Below, one piece after another: positions 4,940 through 5,674 of a stretch of DNA of 5,674 bases (its first letter is position 1; every line of letters begins with the position of its first letter). The notes under the pieces are model-generated. The model had not been told where the DNA came from. It did no database searches and saw only the letters and a program-made list of their open reading frames with translations. The stretch is from positions 1-5,674 of the forward strand of contig JASLIY010000272.1 of the NCBI GenBank assembly GCA_030152675.1, read 5' to 3'. The position numbers were made by a program, and so were the translations under genes. Source of the stretch: Acinetobacter sp. (GTDB taxonomy: Bacteria > Pseudomonadota > Gammaproteobacteria > Pseudomonadales > Moraxellaceae).

Positions 4940-5674
4940 TTAATTCTGTGAAGGGTTGCTCTGAGCATCACACTCGCGACGGATGTCATCCAAAATTTTA
5001 AGCTCTTCTTCACTGAAGGGTTGTTGAATCTGTTCTGTGTGCTGGTAGCTCGGATCGACACGAGCCAGACGTTGGCATAAATCATTCATGCGTTTTTCAT
5101 TCAGCTCTAAGCGATCAAGTAGCATGCGCATGCCTTCGATCACTGGATCTGGAATATCTTGTGTGGCCGCATACGGTTGGAAACCAATCCGTGCTGCGTA
5201 GTCGCGGCGGCGCTCTTCTTTTAAATTGTCCTGCTGATCTTGATCAAGATGTTCTTTGAAAATAAATCGCGCTGGACTGCCGACCGCCGTGACGCCTTCA
5301 GGAACAGCTTTGGTGACGACCGCATTGGAGCCTACTTTGGCATTTTTACCAACGGTAAAGGGGCCTAAAATTTTAGCGCCCGCACCAACCACCACACCAT
5401 CTTCAAGCGTTGGGTGACGTTTGCCAGTATTCCATGTGGTGCCGCCTAAGGTGACGCCGTGATAGAGCGTGACGTCATTGCCAATTTCGGCCGTTTCCCC
5501 AATCACCACCCCCATACCGTGGTCGATAAAAAAGCGTTTCCCGATCTTGGCACCCGGGTGAATCTCAATACCGGTGACAAAACGGCTAAAAGAGGACAGC
5601 ACGCGTGCAGAGGTTTTACAGTCCTTTAACCACAATTCATGCGCAACACGGTGCATGACCAGCGCATGAATGCC
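4940..5674 (-). CDS. cysE: Serine O-acetyltransferase, N-terminus beyond window end
   Basis: This enzyme acetylates L-serine with acetyl-CoA to O-acetylserine, the first committed step of cysteine synthesis. The frame is open to the last base of the window, giving 244 visible residues; the sequence begins [12 protein letters not shown], a conserved helix, so probably only about 25-30 residues are missing. The ATG at 5656 is internal to that helix. Residues 35-138 form the left-handed beta-helix with hexapeptide repeats: [11 protein letters not shown], the catalytic IDHG (Asp51-His52), [17 protein letters not shown] and RHPTL (His87). The region 140-244 is a charged helical tail like that of EpsC-type enzymes in Pseudomonas and Acinetobacter. 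The C-terminus is P-S-Q-N, so it lacks the terminal Ile that E. coli CysE inserts into CysK. No clear terminator follows the stop. Confidence 0.95.
   Translation of the reverse strand, partial: GIHALVMHRVAHELWLKDCKTSARVLSSFSRFVTGIEIHPGAKIGKRFFIDHGMGVVIGETAEIGNDVTLYHGVTLGGTTWNTGKRHPTLEDGVVVGAGAKILGPFTVGKNAKVGSNAVVTKAVPEGVTAVGSPARFIFKEHLDQDQQDNLKEERRRDYAARIGFQPYAATQDIPDPVIEGMRMLLDRLELNEKRMNDLCQRLARVDPSYQHTEQIQQPFSEEELKILDDIRRECDAQSNPSQN

Noticed and set aside
4468..4943. Plus-strand ORFs opposite the lipoprotein start
   Set aside because: They are antisense to a gene with a clear signal peptide and lipobox and show no protein-like features.

Overview
The window most likely comes from an Acinetobacter-type gammaproteobacterium. 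This rests on moderate to low G+C (about 37-45% in most hand-counted lines), Moraxellaceae-like protein sequences, and the combination of an Frm2-like nitroreductase, a DUF2057 (YccT-like) protein, an EpsC-like serine acetyltransferase and genus-type lipoproteins. The assignment comes from recognising the sequences, not from a search.

Layout: (1) 2-361, plus strand, the C-terminal part of a nitroreductase-like oxidoreductase cut by the window edge. It is followed by a 3' hairpin (381-414) and a strong intrinsic terminator (451-478). (2) 479-655, a control region with a near-consensus PhoB box (581-598) and a weak -10 at the expected distance, leading into (3) 656-1363, plus, a secreted DUF2057 protein. 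(4) 1389-2879, minus, converging on it with 25 bp between the stops, a complete amidase-signature hydrolase. Its Lys/cis-Ser/Ser residues and one Cys have the same spacing as in the nylon-oligomer hydrolase NylA. The gene is clearly richer in G+C than its neighbours. (5) 2880-3227, a 348-bp divergent intergenic region containing an island of about 110 bp with higher G+C and inverted repeats, then an AT-rich stretch, then an inverted repeat just before (6) 3228-3707, plus, an unrecognised small exported four-cysteine protein. (7) 3708-3911, an intergenic region with a perfect 15-bp tandem duplication and a strong bidirectional terminator (3827-3867). (8) 3912-4829, minus, an outer-membrane-type lipoprotein with TPR-like helices. 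(9) 4940-5674, minus, a serine O-acetyltransferase (cysE) whose N-terminus lies beyond the window.

The genes do not form one obvious pathway. Three of the six products (DUF2057 protein, small four-Cys protein, TPR lipoprotein) carry export signals, so the window is rich in envelope functions. The other three are cytoplasmic enzymes: the flavin oxidoreductase, the amidase, and the committed step of cysteine synthesis. The only adjacent same-strand pair is cysE and the lipoprotein gene, about 110 bp apart with no visible terminator between them, so read-through is possible. I see no phage, transposon, CRISPR, tRNA or rRNA, and no convincing new multi-gene system. The best lead is the apparent PhoB control of the DUF2057 gene.
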